Positions 16,833 to 26,494 of a DNA stretch of 34,750 bases are shown in pieces. Within the stretch, counting starts at the first letter, position 1; each line of letters begins with the position of its first letter. The position numbers and the translations under genes were made by a program. The DNA is from Syntrophomonadaceae bacterium (GTDB lineage Bacteria; Bacillota; Dethiobacteria; DTU022). The notes under the pieces are model-generated. The model ran no database searches and had not been told where the DNA came from. It saw only the letters and a program-made list of their open reading frames with translations. The stretch covers positions 1 through 34,750 of the forward strand of contig SLQM01000085.1 in assembly GCA_007131435.1 (NCBI GenBank), given 5' to 3'.

Positions 16833-16965
16833 GCTTTCAATTTTTATTCTCTCAGAAAACAGTTATCATCCGGTCAGGATTATAAATATGGAATATAACT
16901 GAAGGACTCTATGACCTATATATAGAAACTACCAACAATTACCGCGATAGTGGAGAAAAAACCAG

Positions 16966-19900
16966 ATGATTGAACTGATCTATTCAAATAAAACTGAAAC
17001 CCTGCTAAAAAACCTCGCCTTAAACCTGGAACTTAAAGAGGAGGAAAAGCTGCATCCTTTAGAGCCGGTTGAAATTATCGTTCCAAACAGGAACATGGAA
17101 ACCTGGATCCGTTTGGGGCTGGCCCAGCTAAAAGGGATTGCAGCAAATATTAATTTCAAATGGCTTGAAAACTACATCAGCGACCTGGTCAGCATTGCTT
17201 CCCGGGACCGGTTTAAACTTGTCAATTACCAGGTAACTGAAGCAGCAATCCTGGCTGCCCTGTTAGATGAAAAGCTGCTTGAAGGAAAAGAGTTAAATCC
17301 TGTTTCTAATTACCTCAGGAAAACAGGCCGCTATGATGCACTAAATACAATATCCCTGGGTTTCGACAGCTACCTGGGCGCAGACAGTACCGATATTCGC
17401 CGGGTCCAGTTGGCAGCAAAAATGTCTTCCCTTTTCCAGGAATACTCATTTTCCAGGCCTGAGATGATCTCTGGATGGCGGGAAAAGGCAGTGGAAAGCG
17501 GTTTTGAAGTAAAAGCTGCAAACCCTTTTAAAGACCCCGGAAAGGCTGAACCATTTATAGCTGAAACAGTAAGCTGGCAAAGGGCCCTGTGGCTCTCTGT
17601 TTTTGGCCCGGACGGTGTTTTAGAAAAAAACCAGCCCCCAGGAGGCGGCAATTGGATTACCATAGATCAACTTGCTTATGACAGCAGTTTTTTTGACCTG
17701 CTGAAAGAAACTGTACTTCCACCTGTTCATATTTTCGGGGTTTCCTACATGGCAAGGATTTACCAGGTGCTTTTTGCCCGCCTTGGTGAACTTGGCAACA
17801 TGCATATTTACACTTTAAACCCCTGTGCCGAATTCTGGGAAGATGTAGAAACAGACCGGGAATATATTAACCGCCTGGGCCGCGAACTTTACAGGCGCAA
17901 AAAAAAGATGTGGACAGGCATGGGTGAGCCTGATGAAGATGACCCTTTCGGCCTCTTTGAAGCTGACAACCCGGCGCTGCGCTACTGGGGGCGGCCCGGT
18001 CGCGAACATATCAGGTTGCTCGGGGAATTAACAGATTGCGATTTCTACGACGCCTTCTCCGATCCCCTGGAAACCGGCACCGGGCTGCTTCATCAGCTGC
18101 AAAAAGATATTTTGGAAAGAAACCCTGAAAGGGTTGTAGAGGATAATTTTCTTGAGGCAGATGGGACTATAAACTTGGTAGCCGCCCCTTCAGTGCGCCG
18201 GGAAGTTGAATGGGTAGCTGATGAAATCTGGAACCTGATGCGCAGCAATGGTTTGCAAAACAGCCAGGTTCCTTTAAGGTTCAGTGATATAGCCGTGATT
18301 ATCAACAGCACCGAACATGAGCGTTACCTGCCCCAAATTGAAACCGTTTTTACAGCCTGCCAAAATCTACCATTTACTGTTTCCGACCTGCCCGGTAAAG
18401 CAGGAAGCAAAATGATTGAAGCTATAATCCAGCTTTTAAAGCTCCCTTTCGGCCGCTTTACCAGGGCCGAAATGCTTGCTTTCATGAGCCACCCTGCAGT
18501 AATTACCCAATTTGAGTACTTAACTCCCGAGGCAATGGCTGCAAAAGCTGATAAGCTTGGGATTGTATACGGCTCCAACCACTCAGACCATGAGGGCACA
18601 TATATTGATGAGGATGTTTTGAACTGGAACCAGGGGATATTAAGGTTGGCCCTGGGAGCCTTTATGAGTGGTGAAAAAAGTGGAGACAACCGAATATTTG
18701 AAGCTGAGCAAGGCAGGTGGCTGGTTGAAGAAAGCAGCGGTTCACTTTCAGGCGCAGCTGCACAGTTTGGCCTGCTTTCCCGCTCCCTGCTTACAGATTG
18801 CCGTTTTGTCCGAACAGCAGAGATGACTCTAAGCAGCTGGGCAACCTTTTTTAGGGCCCAGGCAGAAAAATACCTGCATGCAGAAACTACAGCTGATACC
18901 GGTGATCGGCTAAGAATTATTAAAACCCTTTCAAAGCTTGAAAACATGGACATGGGAAAAATAGTTAGCGGCAGGACTGCTTCAGAAATAGCGTTTAAAC
19001 TTCTCGATTCCCTGCCCGGAAACCGGGGAAGATACCTGTCCGAAGGGGTTGCGGTTTCATCATTTTTACCGATGAGGGCTATCCCTTTCAAGGTTGTCTT
19101 TGTCCTGGGCCTGGGAGAAGGCCTTTTCCCGGCTACAGGGCGCAGGGACGCCCTTGATCTGCGATCGGCAAAAAGACGCACCGGGGATGTCGATCCCTCG
19201 GAAAGAGATCGCTACATGTTCCTGGAAACTCTTCTCTCTACCCGTGAAAAACTATATCTCTCATTTGTAAGAAGAGATGAGCTGACAGGTGACCCGCTGC
19301 AGCCTTCGGCGGTTGTGCAGGAACTGCTGCATATGCTAAAGCTGGGTTTTATGGGACCGGAAAATTTAAACGGCCTTTTTAAAGAACTGCCGCTGCGGCG
19401 TTTTGATGACCCGGCAGTTTTTGATCATAGCTTTCTTGACGAAGCTAAAGCGGAAGCAAGAATCAGGGAACTGGCGAAAAGTTTGGATGATCAGCTTAAT
19501 CCGGCTGGGAGGGATGTTTTACCAGGAATCTGGCCCTTTATTTCTACTGCCAGCCAAAAGAAAATTGAAGATATGCTGCTCCTGCCCGGTAAACCTCCCG
19601 GTACTTGCACTGGTACGAGCAGCAAAGAGCTGGCCTTTGCCGGTGAATTAAATACTGAGTCCCCGGTCAACTTAACAATCTCAAACCTTCATAACTTCCT
19701 ATCCTGCCCCATGCAGGGATGGGCATCTGCCGTGCTCGGTCTTTCTGAAGCTGAGGAAGACCTGGCAGAACAGGAAGAAGAAGATTTTGAATTTAGCCCG
19801 CTCGCTAAAACCGGTTTATTGCGGGAAATTTTTTACCTGGCTGCAGCAGAAGAGCTGGAACCTGCAAAAATATATGATCAAAAATCAGAGCGCCTGCGCC

Positions 19901-20760
19901 TCGCCGGCCAAATACCGGTTGGCTCGCTGGGCCGCATTTACAGGGAGCATCACCTTGTAATTCTTGAAGGCTGGCTGGACCTGCTGAATAATAATATCTC
20001 ACCTGCAGGCAGCACTGCCGGGACTGACAGTGGGGCATCCCGGTTGAAAAGAATCAGGTTTGGACAAACGGGGAGGAACCTTCCGGCAACTGAGATCTAC
20101 GACCCAATTCTAATTGAACTGCAAAACTGCAATACGCTTACACCGGTTCGCTTAAGCGGTACAACCGAAGTACTCGCAGATAAGGGTTCTACTACCATTA
20201 TCCTGCAGCCAAAGGAAGCCCCGGGGAAATCTTTCGGTAAAACTGCACTGGGTAAATGTTCGCGGCACCTGCTGCGCGGCATACTTGATCATATCTTTTT
20301 GTCGGCTGCAGAAAGGGGCAGCGCCGCCGGAAGGAAGATTCTACTGCTTTACGCGGATCAGGAAGGTAAAACAGGATGTCTGAAACTTCGACTGCATCCT
20401 GTAGCAAAAGATAAGGCGCTAAACTGGTTGACTGAGATTGTCTCAGACATGGTATATGAACCGCATGCTTACCTGCTGCCCTGTGAAGCTGTATTCCAGG
20501 AACTGCGGGCCGGTATTAAAGCTCTGACAGGGGAGAATAAAAAAGATTTTAGAACAGCTGATATAATCGACGGCCGCAGGCTGCATAAAGAGATAATTGG
20601 GATGGCAGAAAACAGCCGCCTGTTTTTTTCAAGTCTCTGGGGCCCAGTCCCCGAACCGCGCTCCTACTGCCCGCCCGATGCCGATATAATAGCGGAGCTG
20701 GTAGCTGAACGTATGGGACTAATCTTTGAAGGAATAATTGAAGTGGAGGATTTGCGATGA
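16966..20760 (+). CDS. recC: Exodeoxyribonuclease V subunit gamma (RecC)
   Basis: The 1264-residue protein begins like RecC proteins, with (M)IELIYSNKTETLLKNLAL, IIVPNRNMETWIRLGLAQ and KGIAANINFKWLENYI. RecC is the helicase-like subunit that lacks a Walker ATPase, holds RecB and RecD together and scans for Chi. Helicase-fold remnants are visible (VAAPSVRREVEWVADEIWNLM, FKVVFVLGLGEGLFPATGRRDALDLR). It is somewhat longer than E. coli RecC (1122). A GGAG lies about 10 bases before the ATG. The stop overlaps the recB start as ATGA (20757-20760), typical of translational coupling. The alternative, AddB, is less likely because the next two genes are clear RecB and RecD and no C-terminal AddB iron-sulfur cysteine set is visible. 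Confidence 0.9.
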   Translation: MIELIYSNKTETLLKNLALNLELKEEEKLHPLEPVEIIVPNRNMETWIRLGLAQLKGIAANINFKWLENYISDLVSIASRDRFKLVNYQVTEAAILAALLDEKLLEGKELNPVSNYLRKTGRYDALNTISLGFDSYLGADSTDIRRVQLAAKMSSLFQEYSFSRPEMISGWREKAVESGFEVKAANPFKDPGKAEPFIAETVSWQRALWLSVFGPDGVLEKNQPPGGGNWITIDQLAYDSSFFDLLKETVLPPVHIFGVSYMARIYQVLFARLGELGNMHIYTLNPCAEFWEDVETDREYINRLGRELYRRKKKMWTGMGEPDEDDPFGLFEADNPALRYWGRPGREHIRLLGELTDCDFYDAFSDPLETGTGLLHQLQKDILERNPERVVEDNFLEADGTINLVAAPSVRREVEWVADEIWNLMRSNGLQNSQVPLRFSDIAVIINSTEHERYLPQIETVFTACQNLPFTVSDLPGKAGSKMIEAIIQLLKLPFGRFTRAEMLAFMSHPAVITQFEYLTPEAMAAKADKLGIVYGSNHSDHEGTYIDEDVLNWNQGILRLALGAFMSGEKSGDNRIFEAEQGRWLVEESSGSLSGAAAQFGLLSRSLLTDCRFVRTAEMTLSSWATFFRAQAEKYLHAETTADTGDRLRIIKTLSKLENMDMGKIVSGRTASEIAFKLLDSLPGNRGRYLSEGVAVSSFLPMRAIPFKVVFVLGLGEGLFPATGRRDALDLRSAKRRTGDVDPSERDRYMFLETLLSTREKLYLSFVRRDELTGDPLQPSAVVQELLHMLKLGFMGPENLNGLFKELPLRRFDDPAVFDHSFLDEAKAEARIRELAKSLDDQLNPAGRDVLPGIWPFISTASQKKIEDMLLLPGKPPGTCTGTSSKELAFAGELNTESPVNLTISNLHNFLSCPMQGWASAVLGLSEAEEDLAEQEEEDFEFSPLAKTGLLREIFYLAAAEELEPAKIYDQKSERLRLAGQIPVGSLGRIYREHHLVILEGWLDLLNNNISPAGSTAGTDSGASRLKRIRFGQTGRNLPATEIYDPILIELQNCNTLTPVRLSGTTEVLADKGSTTIILQPKEAPGKSFGKTALGKCSRHLLRGILDHIFLSAAERGSAAGRKILLLYADQEGKTGCLKLRLHPVAKDKALNWLTEIVSDMVYEPHAYLLPCEAVFQELRAGIKALTGENKKDFRTADIIDGRRLHKEIIGMAENSRLFFSSLWGPVPEPRSYCPPDADIIAELVAERMGLIFEGIIEVEDLR

Positions 20761-23700
20761 ACGAAATATATTTCAGACGCCCTGAAATCCTCTCTCATCA
20801 CGGCTTTAAAAAAGGCCATGCTGTTATAGAAGCATCGGCGGGGACGGGTAAAACTTATACCCTGGAACATCTCGTTTTGGATCTCCTGGTTGAAGACCGG
20901 GCTAATATAGAAGAGATCCTGGTTGTTACTTTCACCGAGGCCGCCACCAGGGAACTGCGGGAAAGAATTAGGGCGCTAATCAGAAACATCCTGGATGAAA
21001 CCGAAAAATCACCTGCCGGTGATCCATCTGAATACTGGGCAATAAATGATGTTAAACGGGGACGGCTGCGCGAAGCCCTGTTTCGTTTTGACGGAGCTGC
21101 CATATCAACTATTCACGGCTTCTGCCAGCGGATCCTTTCAGAGCAGGCTTTTTTGGGCGGCAGGGTTTTTGAGCAAGAACACGTCGATGGAAAAGAAATT
21201 TTCGGCCAGGCCTTCAGGGAAGAGGTTCGTTTTCTGATGGCCGGAAAATGCGCGGTGGGAAAAGCGCTGGCTCAGTGGATCGCCAGCGGGGAATCGCTGC
21301 ATAAGTTAGAAGAATTCTTATATACCTGTCACCGGGAAGGGGTGCCTGAACGGTGCACCCTGACTCCCCTCTGGGACCCGCAGGGTTTGATTGGAGCCCT
21401 GGAAGATCTTCCTCTTCCAGGGGATCTTGAAAAAGCTGCTGAAGACTATTACCAGGAAAAAGGTTCGTTAAATGGTTTTCAAAAGCACCTTGACAGCCTT
21501 TATGAATCAGCCGAAAAGGCCTTGCATGAACAGGATCCGCAACAGCAGGCTTTAATATTAATTGAATGGGCAAAAAAAGAACGGACAGTAGATAAAAATA
21601 AGAGCAGGCAGTTCGATTTCCTGCTTCAACAGGCCGGGCGGGAAGATGCCCCGCAGGTTTTCAAAACCCTGAAATCAAAGCTAAATGATATTATGCAAAG
21701 AACCGCCACGGGAGCGGCCTTCTTTGCCGGGGAAATGCTGCCCCGCCTGCAGGCCAGGCTTGTAGCAAGAAAACATTCACTCGGGCTGATCGATTTTGAT
21801 GATATGCTTCTGGGGGTAAAAGAAGCGCTCAACAGCCCCGGAGCAGAACTGCTGCTTAAGCTGCTCAGGAAGCGCTGGAAATATGCCCTCGTAGATGAAT
21901 TTCAGGATACCGATGCTGTCCAGTGGGATATTTTTAAAAAAATTTTTGTGGAAAGTGATGAAGGGCACTGTCTCTACATCATAGGGGATCCCAAGCAGGC
22001 CATCTATGGTTTTCGCGGAGCCGATGTATACACGTACCAGGCTGCCCGGAAATACCTTCTTGAAAAAAAAGGGGCCGGCCGCCTTCCGTTAATAAAGAAT
22101 TACCGTTCTACCCGGGCTTTAATCGATTCCTTAAATATCATTTTTACCCTTAAAGATCAAATGGGCGCTTCCTTTTTCAGCGGCCTGAACAGTTATGATG
22201 AACCAGCAGAGTGCGGGGACCTGTCTCGGGTGGCTGTGGAAGGAGGGCAAATTGCTGTACCTGTTCACCTGGTTCACCTGGACGGCAGAGGAGAAACCCT
22301 TGATGCAAGGACCGTCAGGAAGGGTTTGGCCAGTTTTATCAGTGAAGAGATCTTACGCCTAACCGGCAAGGAAAGCCCTTTACTAACCGGTAGGGATAGT
22401 GACGGCATTTCCCCTGTGAAGCTAAATGAAATATATATCCTTACCAGGACTACTGCCGAGGGGCTAGAAATTGGTGAAGCCCTGCGGCTCTACAATATTC
22501 CGCATGCTTACTACAAGCAGGAAGGTCTTTTTAAGACTGCCGAAGCAGAGCATGTTCACCGCATCCTGATGGCAGTTGATTCACCGGCAGACAGGGGCCT
22601 GCGCATGTCAGCCTGGCTCACTCCTTTTTTCCAGGTTTCCCTTGAAGAACTGCCAGGCTGGCAACAGATTGAGACCAATCAACCCCTTTCTACCCTCCTC
22701 TTCCAGTGGAAAAAGCTGGCCGACTACCACTCCTGGCCGCTGCTCTTCGACCGCTTGCTGTCCGATACAGGGCTGGCAAGAAGGCTGGTCTTTTCCGGCA
22801 ATGAAAGGGCCCTGACAAACTATTTGCATCTATTTGAACTGCTGCAATCTGAAACTTATTCCCGCCCTGTAAGCCTGGCAGAGCTGTGCCGCAGCCTGAA
22901 AGCAAGAATTGACGGCCGCAAAATACCGGAAGGCCGTGAAGGAGACGTTCAAAGGCTTGAAACTGACCAGGAGGCAGTTCAGATCCTGACCATGCATAAA
23001 GCAAAGGGTCTGGAAGCAGAAGTGGTTTTTATTGCTGGTGGTTTCGGCAATCCTGCCGGGCAGGGCATTTTAAAAAGTATTTACCACGACAGCAACAACG
23101 GGCGCTGCCTGCATGTAGGGCGGGCTTTTGGAGAAATAGCAGATGCCCTGGAACAGGAAAACCACGAGGAAAATGAGCGGCTGGCCTATGTTGCTTTAAC
23201 CAGGGCAAAATCAAGGCTCTACCTGCCATACTTTGGCGGGGGCAATGATAATCCCGGGGCAGAAAAGACTTATAGCTATAAGAAACTTGGCCTTTTTTAC
23301 AGCAAGCTGCAAAAACAGCTTGACCTGGTAATGGATAAAAACCTGCTGACAGACAGCAAGGGATTTCTCTTACGGGAAGCACCCTGCCGGCAGGGCCCTC
23401 CTTCTGAAAAAGAAATAATGCTGGATCCCGGAGCCTGGCCACCCGAGGAACTGCTGGTTATTCCGCCACCAGCGGCAGAAGAAGCAGAAAGTATCGCAAG
23501 TGCTCACCGGGGGGTCATTTTAACCAGCTATTCTCGGATCAGCCGCGGGAAAGAGTGGCATGCGCCGGCAGGTGACGATGAAGCTGAAGACAAGCTTGAT
23601 AGCGGCGCAGGGGAAATACCGGGGGCAGGACAGCAATTACCTTCCGCCGGGGAAATTGCGACCATACCCGGAGGGAGGGAAACCGGCCTTTTCCTGCACA

Positions 23701-24452
23701 GCCTGCTGGAACAAATCTGCCCGGAAGAAGAATGTCAGTTAGAGTTGGACAGCTGGATTCACTCACCTGCAATAATCGAACAGGCGGAAAAAATAGCAAG
23801 GCAGCACGGGTTTGACAGCAACCTGGTCCCGCTGGCTTTAAAGCTTGTTTACCGCTGCTATAAAACCCCTATCTGCCAGGAAAGTATTGAGAGAAACAGC
23901 ATTCTTGAAATGCCGGGCGGCATCAGTTCCGGATTATACCGTCAGTATGAGATGTCTTTCGCTTACCCCATACCGGAAAAATTCCATCCACTGCTTGCTT
24001 CCAAACGCAGCTTTAATAGGAAGGCAGAGTTTCCTTACCAGGCCAGGCGCGGTTACCTGCAGGGGCTGATTGACCTTGTATTTGAGCATGGCCATAAGTT
24101 CTATTTACTGGACTGGAAAAGTGATCGTCTGCCTGCATACGATCTTGATGCACTCAACTCTCATGTAAGTTTAAATTATGCCATGCAGGCTAAAATATAC
24201 ACCCTGGCTTTAACCAGGCAGCTAAACCTTGATAACGGGGAGCTTTATTTGAATAAATTTGGCGGCATCATCTACTCATTTATCCGCGGTATTAAAGCAG
24301 GCAGTAAGGAAACCGGGGGAGAAGGAATTTGGTTTTCACTCCCCTCCTGGGATGAAGTGGTTGTGTGGGAAACTGAACTGCTTGAGCGCCATGAATGGGG
24401 CGGCGAAGTCATAGAACAGGCCTGGGAGCAAAAAAACAGGGAGACAAAATAA
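20757..24452 (+). CDS. recB: Exodeoxyribonuclease V subunit beta (RecB helicase-nuclease)
   Basis: This 1231-residue protein joins a UvrD/Rep-type superfamily 1 helicase to a C-terminal RecB nuclease. Helicase motifs: ASAGTGKT (26-33), VVTFTEAATRELRERI, STIHGFC, ALVDEFQDTD, IIGDPKQAIYGFRGADVYTY, ILTMHKAKGLEAEVVF and LAYVALTRAKSRLY. Nuclease motifs: GLFLHSLLEQ (upstream histidine), GLIDLVF (about 1103-1109), LLDWKSD (about 1117-1123) and the downstream YAMQAKIY. All catalytic positions I can check are retained, so it should be active. It forms the RecBCD complex that resects double-strand breaks. It overlaps recC by 4 bases and recD begins 2 bases after its stop. Confidence 0.95.
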   Translation: MNEIYFRRPEILSHHGFKKGHAVIEASAGTGKTYTLEHLVLDLLVEDRANIEEILVVTFTEAATRELRERIRALIRNILDETEKSPAGDPSEYWAINDVKRGRLREALFRFDGAAISTIHGFCQRILSEQAFLGGRVFEQEHVDGKEIFGQAFREEVRFLMAGKCAVGKALAQWIASGESLHKLEEFLYTCHREGVPERCTLTPLWDPQGLIGALEDLPLPGDLEKAAEDYYQEKGSLNGFQKHLDSLYESAEKALHEQDPQQQALILIEWAKKERTVDKNKSRQFDFLLQQAGREDAPQVFKTLKSKLNDIMQRTATGAAFFAGEMLPRLQARLVARKHSLGLIDFDDMLLGVKEALNSPGAELLLKLLRKRWKYALVDEFQDTDAVQWDIFKKIFVESDEGHCLYIIGDPKQAIYGFRGADVYTYQAARKYLLEKKGAGRLPLIKNYRSTRALIDSLNIIFTLKDQMGASFFSGLNSYDEPAECGDLSRVAVEGGQIAVPVHLVHLDGRGETLDARTVRKGLASFISEEILRLTGKESPLLTGRDSDGISPVKLNEIYILTRTTAEGLEIGEALRLYNIPHAYYKQEGLFKTAEAEHVHRILMAVDSPADRGLRMSAWLTPFFQVSLEELPGWQQIETNQPLSTLLFQWKKLADYHSWPLLFDRLLSDTGLARRLVFSGNERALTNYLHLFELLQSETYSRPVSLAELCRSLKARIDGRKIPEGREGDVQRLETDQEAVQILTMHKAKGLEAEVVFIAGGFGNPAGQGILKSIYHDSNNGRCLHVGRAFGEIADALEQENHEENERLAYVALTRAKSRLYLPYFGGGNDNPGAEKTYSYKKLGLFYSKLQKQLDLVMDKNLLTDSKGFLLREAPCRQGPPSEKEIMLDPGAWPPEELLVIPPPAAEEAESIASAHRGVILTSYSRISRGKEWHAPAGDDEAEDKLDSGAGEIPGAGQQLPSAGEIATIPGGRETGLFLHSLLEQICPEEECQLELDSWIHSPAIIEQAEKIARQHGFDSNLVPLALKLVYRCYKTPICQESIERNSILEMPGGISSGLYRQYEMSFAYPIPEKFHPLLASKRSFNRKAEFPYQARRGYLQGLIDLVFEHGHKFYLLDWKSDRLPAYDLDALNSHVSLNYAMQAKIYTLALTRQLNLDNGELYLNKFGGIIYSFIRGIKAGSKETGGEGIWFSLPSWDEVVVWETELLERHEWGGEVIEQAWEQKNRETK

Positions 24453-24454
24453 AG

Positions 24455-26476
24455 ATGGAACTAAACAGCAATCCGAAAATAGATGAAATCGATTATTTTT
24501 CCCACGATTTATTACCGGCAATCAGGCAGCACGACCTGGGTTCTGAAGATCTTTTTTTGGGTGCAGAACTGGCACGCCTGGCAGGATTAAAACCGGGGGA
24601 TAAAGAGCACCGCGCCCTGGTGCTGCTGGTCCTGGCTGCCAGGTTAACTTTAAACGATGGAAGCACCAGGCTGCCCCTGGAACCCTTTAGCCACCTTGAA
24701 AGCTTGCTGGGGATGTTCCAGGCCGGTGAAGAAGAGATAAACGCGGTAAAAAGCCTGCTTGCCCTGGCAAAAAACAGGGCCCATCCCGTGGAAAACAGGG
24801 GCCTGACGAATATATTCGGCAGCGGCGGCGACTACCGTCCCCTTGTATTTGACAACAGCTCACTCTACCTTCAAAAGTATCACTTCCTGGAAGCAAGAGT
24901 TGGCGATATCCTGAAAAATAGGTTAGGCCTTACCCCGGAAAATAATTTAAGCAGGACAGCATCGGATAAGCCAAATGACAGCTTCCTGCCTGCCCTGGAA
25001 GAGGTTCTCAGCAACCCTCCTCATGACCAGGCCGGGCCACTGGTTTTAGATACGGAGCAGCTTAATGCAGTAAAGGCCATGTTGAGCGGTAAAATTACCG
25101 CTATAAGCGGAAGGCCGGGCAGCGGAAAAACCTCGATCATCGCCAGCCTGCTGAGGGTTATTGCCCGGGCAGAAAGCCCTCCCCTCCACTCTATTGCCCT
25201 TGCTGCCCCTACCGGAAAGGCTGCGGACAGGATGAGGCAGGCCGTTGCGGAACACCTGGCAAAAATTAAAAACCCGGGCAGCGCTGATCTCAAGCTGACA
25301 GAAAACTGCCCGCCTTCTACTACTCTGCACCGCCTGCTGCGCTATTCACCCGGGCAGGACCTCTTCTGGCACAATGATAATAATCCCCTGCCTGAAAAGC
25401 TTGTGATTGTTGACGAAAGCTCAATGATAGACCTGGTGATGATGGACCATTTACTGCGTGCCCTGCAGCCCGGCACCAGGTTAATCCTGCTGGGCGATGC
25501 CGATCAGCTTCCGGCAGTTGATGCAGGATCTGTATTTCGCGATCTCTGCAGCGCTAAATCGGCCCATAGACTGGGTAGGGTAAAATCGCTGCAAAAAAGT
25601 TACCGGGCCAGTGAAAAAGATTCACCAGGAAGAGCAATTCTTAATGCTGCAGCAGCGGTAAACAGCGGCAGGATGCCCGGGGAGGAAGGAGCGCCAGGGG
25701 TGCCTTTACCAGCAAGGATGGTTGAAGAACTTTTATTTGACGGCGTGGAGCTTTTACCCACCAGTGATCAGGCCGGCCGCACAGCACTCCTTGAAAAGTG
25801 GCAAACACTGCTTCCCCAGGCGCAGGAAGAACTTAAAGGCGATTTGCAGCATCAATACACACTTGGGCCGGCAGGCTTTGATGATTTAGCCACGGAAAGA
25901 TTGCTTAAACTGTTTAGCGCTTACGAAAAATCAAGGCTGTTATGTGTAACGCGTAAAGAGGCCGGCGGTACAGGTTCGGATAAAGTTAACCAGTGGTTTC
26001 ACCAGCGGTGGGGCATGGAACACCAGCATGAACAATCTGCCATGCCGGGCCAGTTTTTGCCCGGAGAGCCTGTTCTGGTTACCCGAAATGATTATGCCCT
26101 GCGCCTGTATAACGGAGATTCAGGCCTGGTTTTGAAAGCAGCTAACAGGACAGGGCCGGGCAATAGGCCACCAGAACTGATGGCTATTTTCCCTCGCGGC
26201 AGCGGTTTTGCCGCCTATCCCCTCGCTTCGCTGCAGGGTAAAATCGAGCTGGCCTGGGCTACAACAGTTCATAAGGCCCAGGGTTCAGAATTCGATAATG
26301 TAGCAATAATTCTTCCCGAACATCCTGTCAGGCCCTTAACCCGCGAACTGCTCTATACAGCAATTACGAGGGCGAAAAAATCTGTTGTTCTGGTAGGAAG
26401 CAGGGGAGTGCTCGAAGAAGGTATAAGACAAGCTAAGAAGCGATTTTCCGGGCTGGCAGATCTGCTTGAAGAATAG
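24455..26476 (+). CDS. recD: Exodeoxyribonuclease V subunit alpha (RecD helicase)
   Basis: I place the start at the ATG at 24455 (673 residues, beginning MELNSNPKIDEID), two bases after the recB stop and downstream of an AGGGAG; an in-frame ATG at 24395 lies inside recB and has no ribosome site. RecD is the 5'-3' superfamily 1B helicase of RecBCD. Motifs in order: AISGRPGSGKTSI (Walker A, about 217-228), ALAAPTGKAADRM, TLHRLL, IVDESSMIDL (Walker B), LLGDADQLPAVDAGSVFRDL, and the C-terminal WATTVHKAQGSEFDNV and LYTAITRAKKSVVLVG. The N-terminal region of about 200 residues fits the RecB-contacting domain of true RecD rather than the RecD2 type. Confidence 0.94.
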   Translation: MELNSNPKIDEIDYFSHDLLPAIRQHDLGSEDLFLGAELARLAGLKPGDKEHRALVLLVLAARLTLNDGSTRLPLEPFSHLESLLGMFQAGEEEINAVKSLLALAKNRAHPVENRGLTNIFGSGGDYRPLVFDNSSLYLQKYHFLEARVGDILKNRLGLTPENNLSRTASDKPNDSFLPALEEVLSNPPHDQAGPLVLDTEQLNAVKAMLSGKITAISGRPGSGKTSIIASLLRVIARAESPPLHSIALAAPTGKAADRMRQAVAEHLAKIKNPGSADLKLTENCPPSTTLHRLLRYSPGQDLFWHNDNNPLPEKLVIVDESSMIDLVMMDHLLRALQPGTRLILLGDADQLPAVDAGSVFRDLCSAKSAHRLGRVKSLQKSYRASEKDSPGRAILNAAAAVNSGRMPGEEGAPGVPLPARMVEELLFDGVELLPTSDQAGRTALLEKWQTLLPQAQEELKGDLQHQYTLGPAGFDDLATERLLKLFSAYEKSRLLCVTRKEAGGTGSDKVNQWFHQRWGMEHQHEQSAMPGQFLPGEPVLVTRNDYALRLYNGDSGLVLKAANRTGPGNRPPELMAIFPRGSGFAAYPLASLQGKIELAWATTVHKAQGSEFDNVAIILPEHPVRPLTRELLYTAITRAKKSVVLVGSRGVLEEGIRQAKKRFSGLADLLEE

Positions 26477-26494
26477 CTGACAGGGGTGAGATAA

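Noticed and set aside
18324..19181. 285-codon open frame on the minus strand inside recC
   Set aside because: It lies wholly within a clear recC reading frame, has serine/arginine-rich composition of an antisense shadow, and no ribosome site.
24395..24454. Upstream start for recD within recB
   Set aside because: It would overlap recB by 58 bases without a ribosome site, while the ATG at 24455 follows the recB stop and begins a typical RecD N-terminus.
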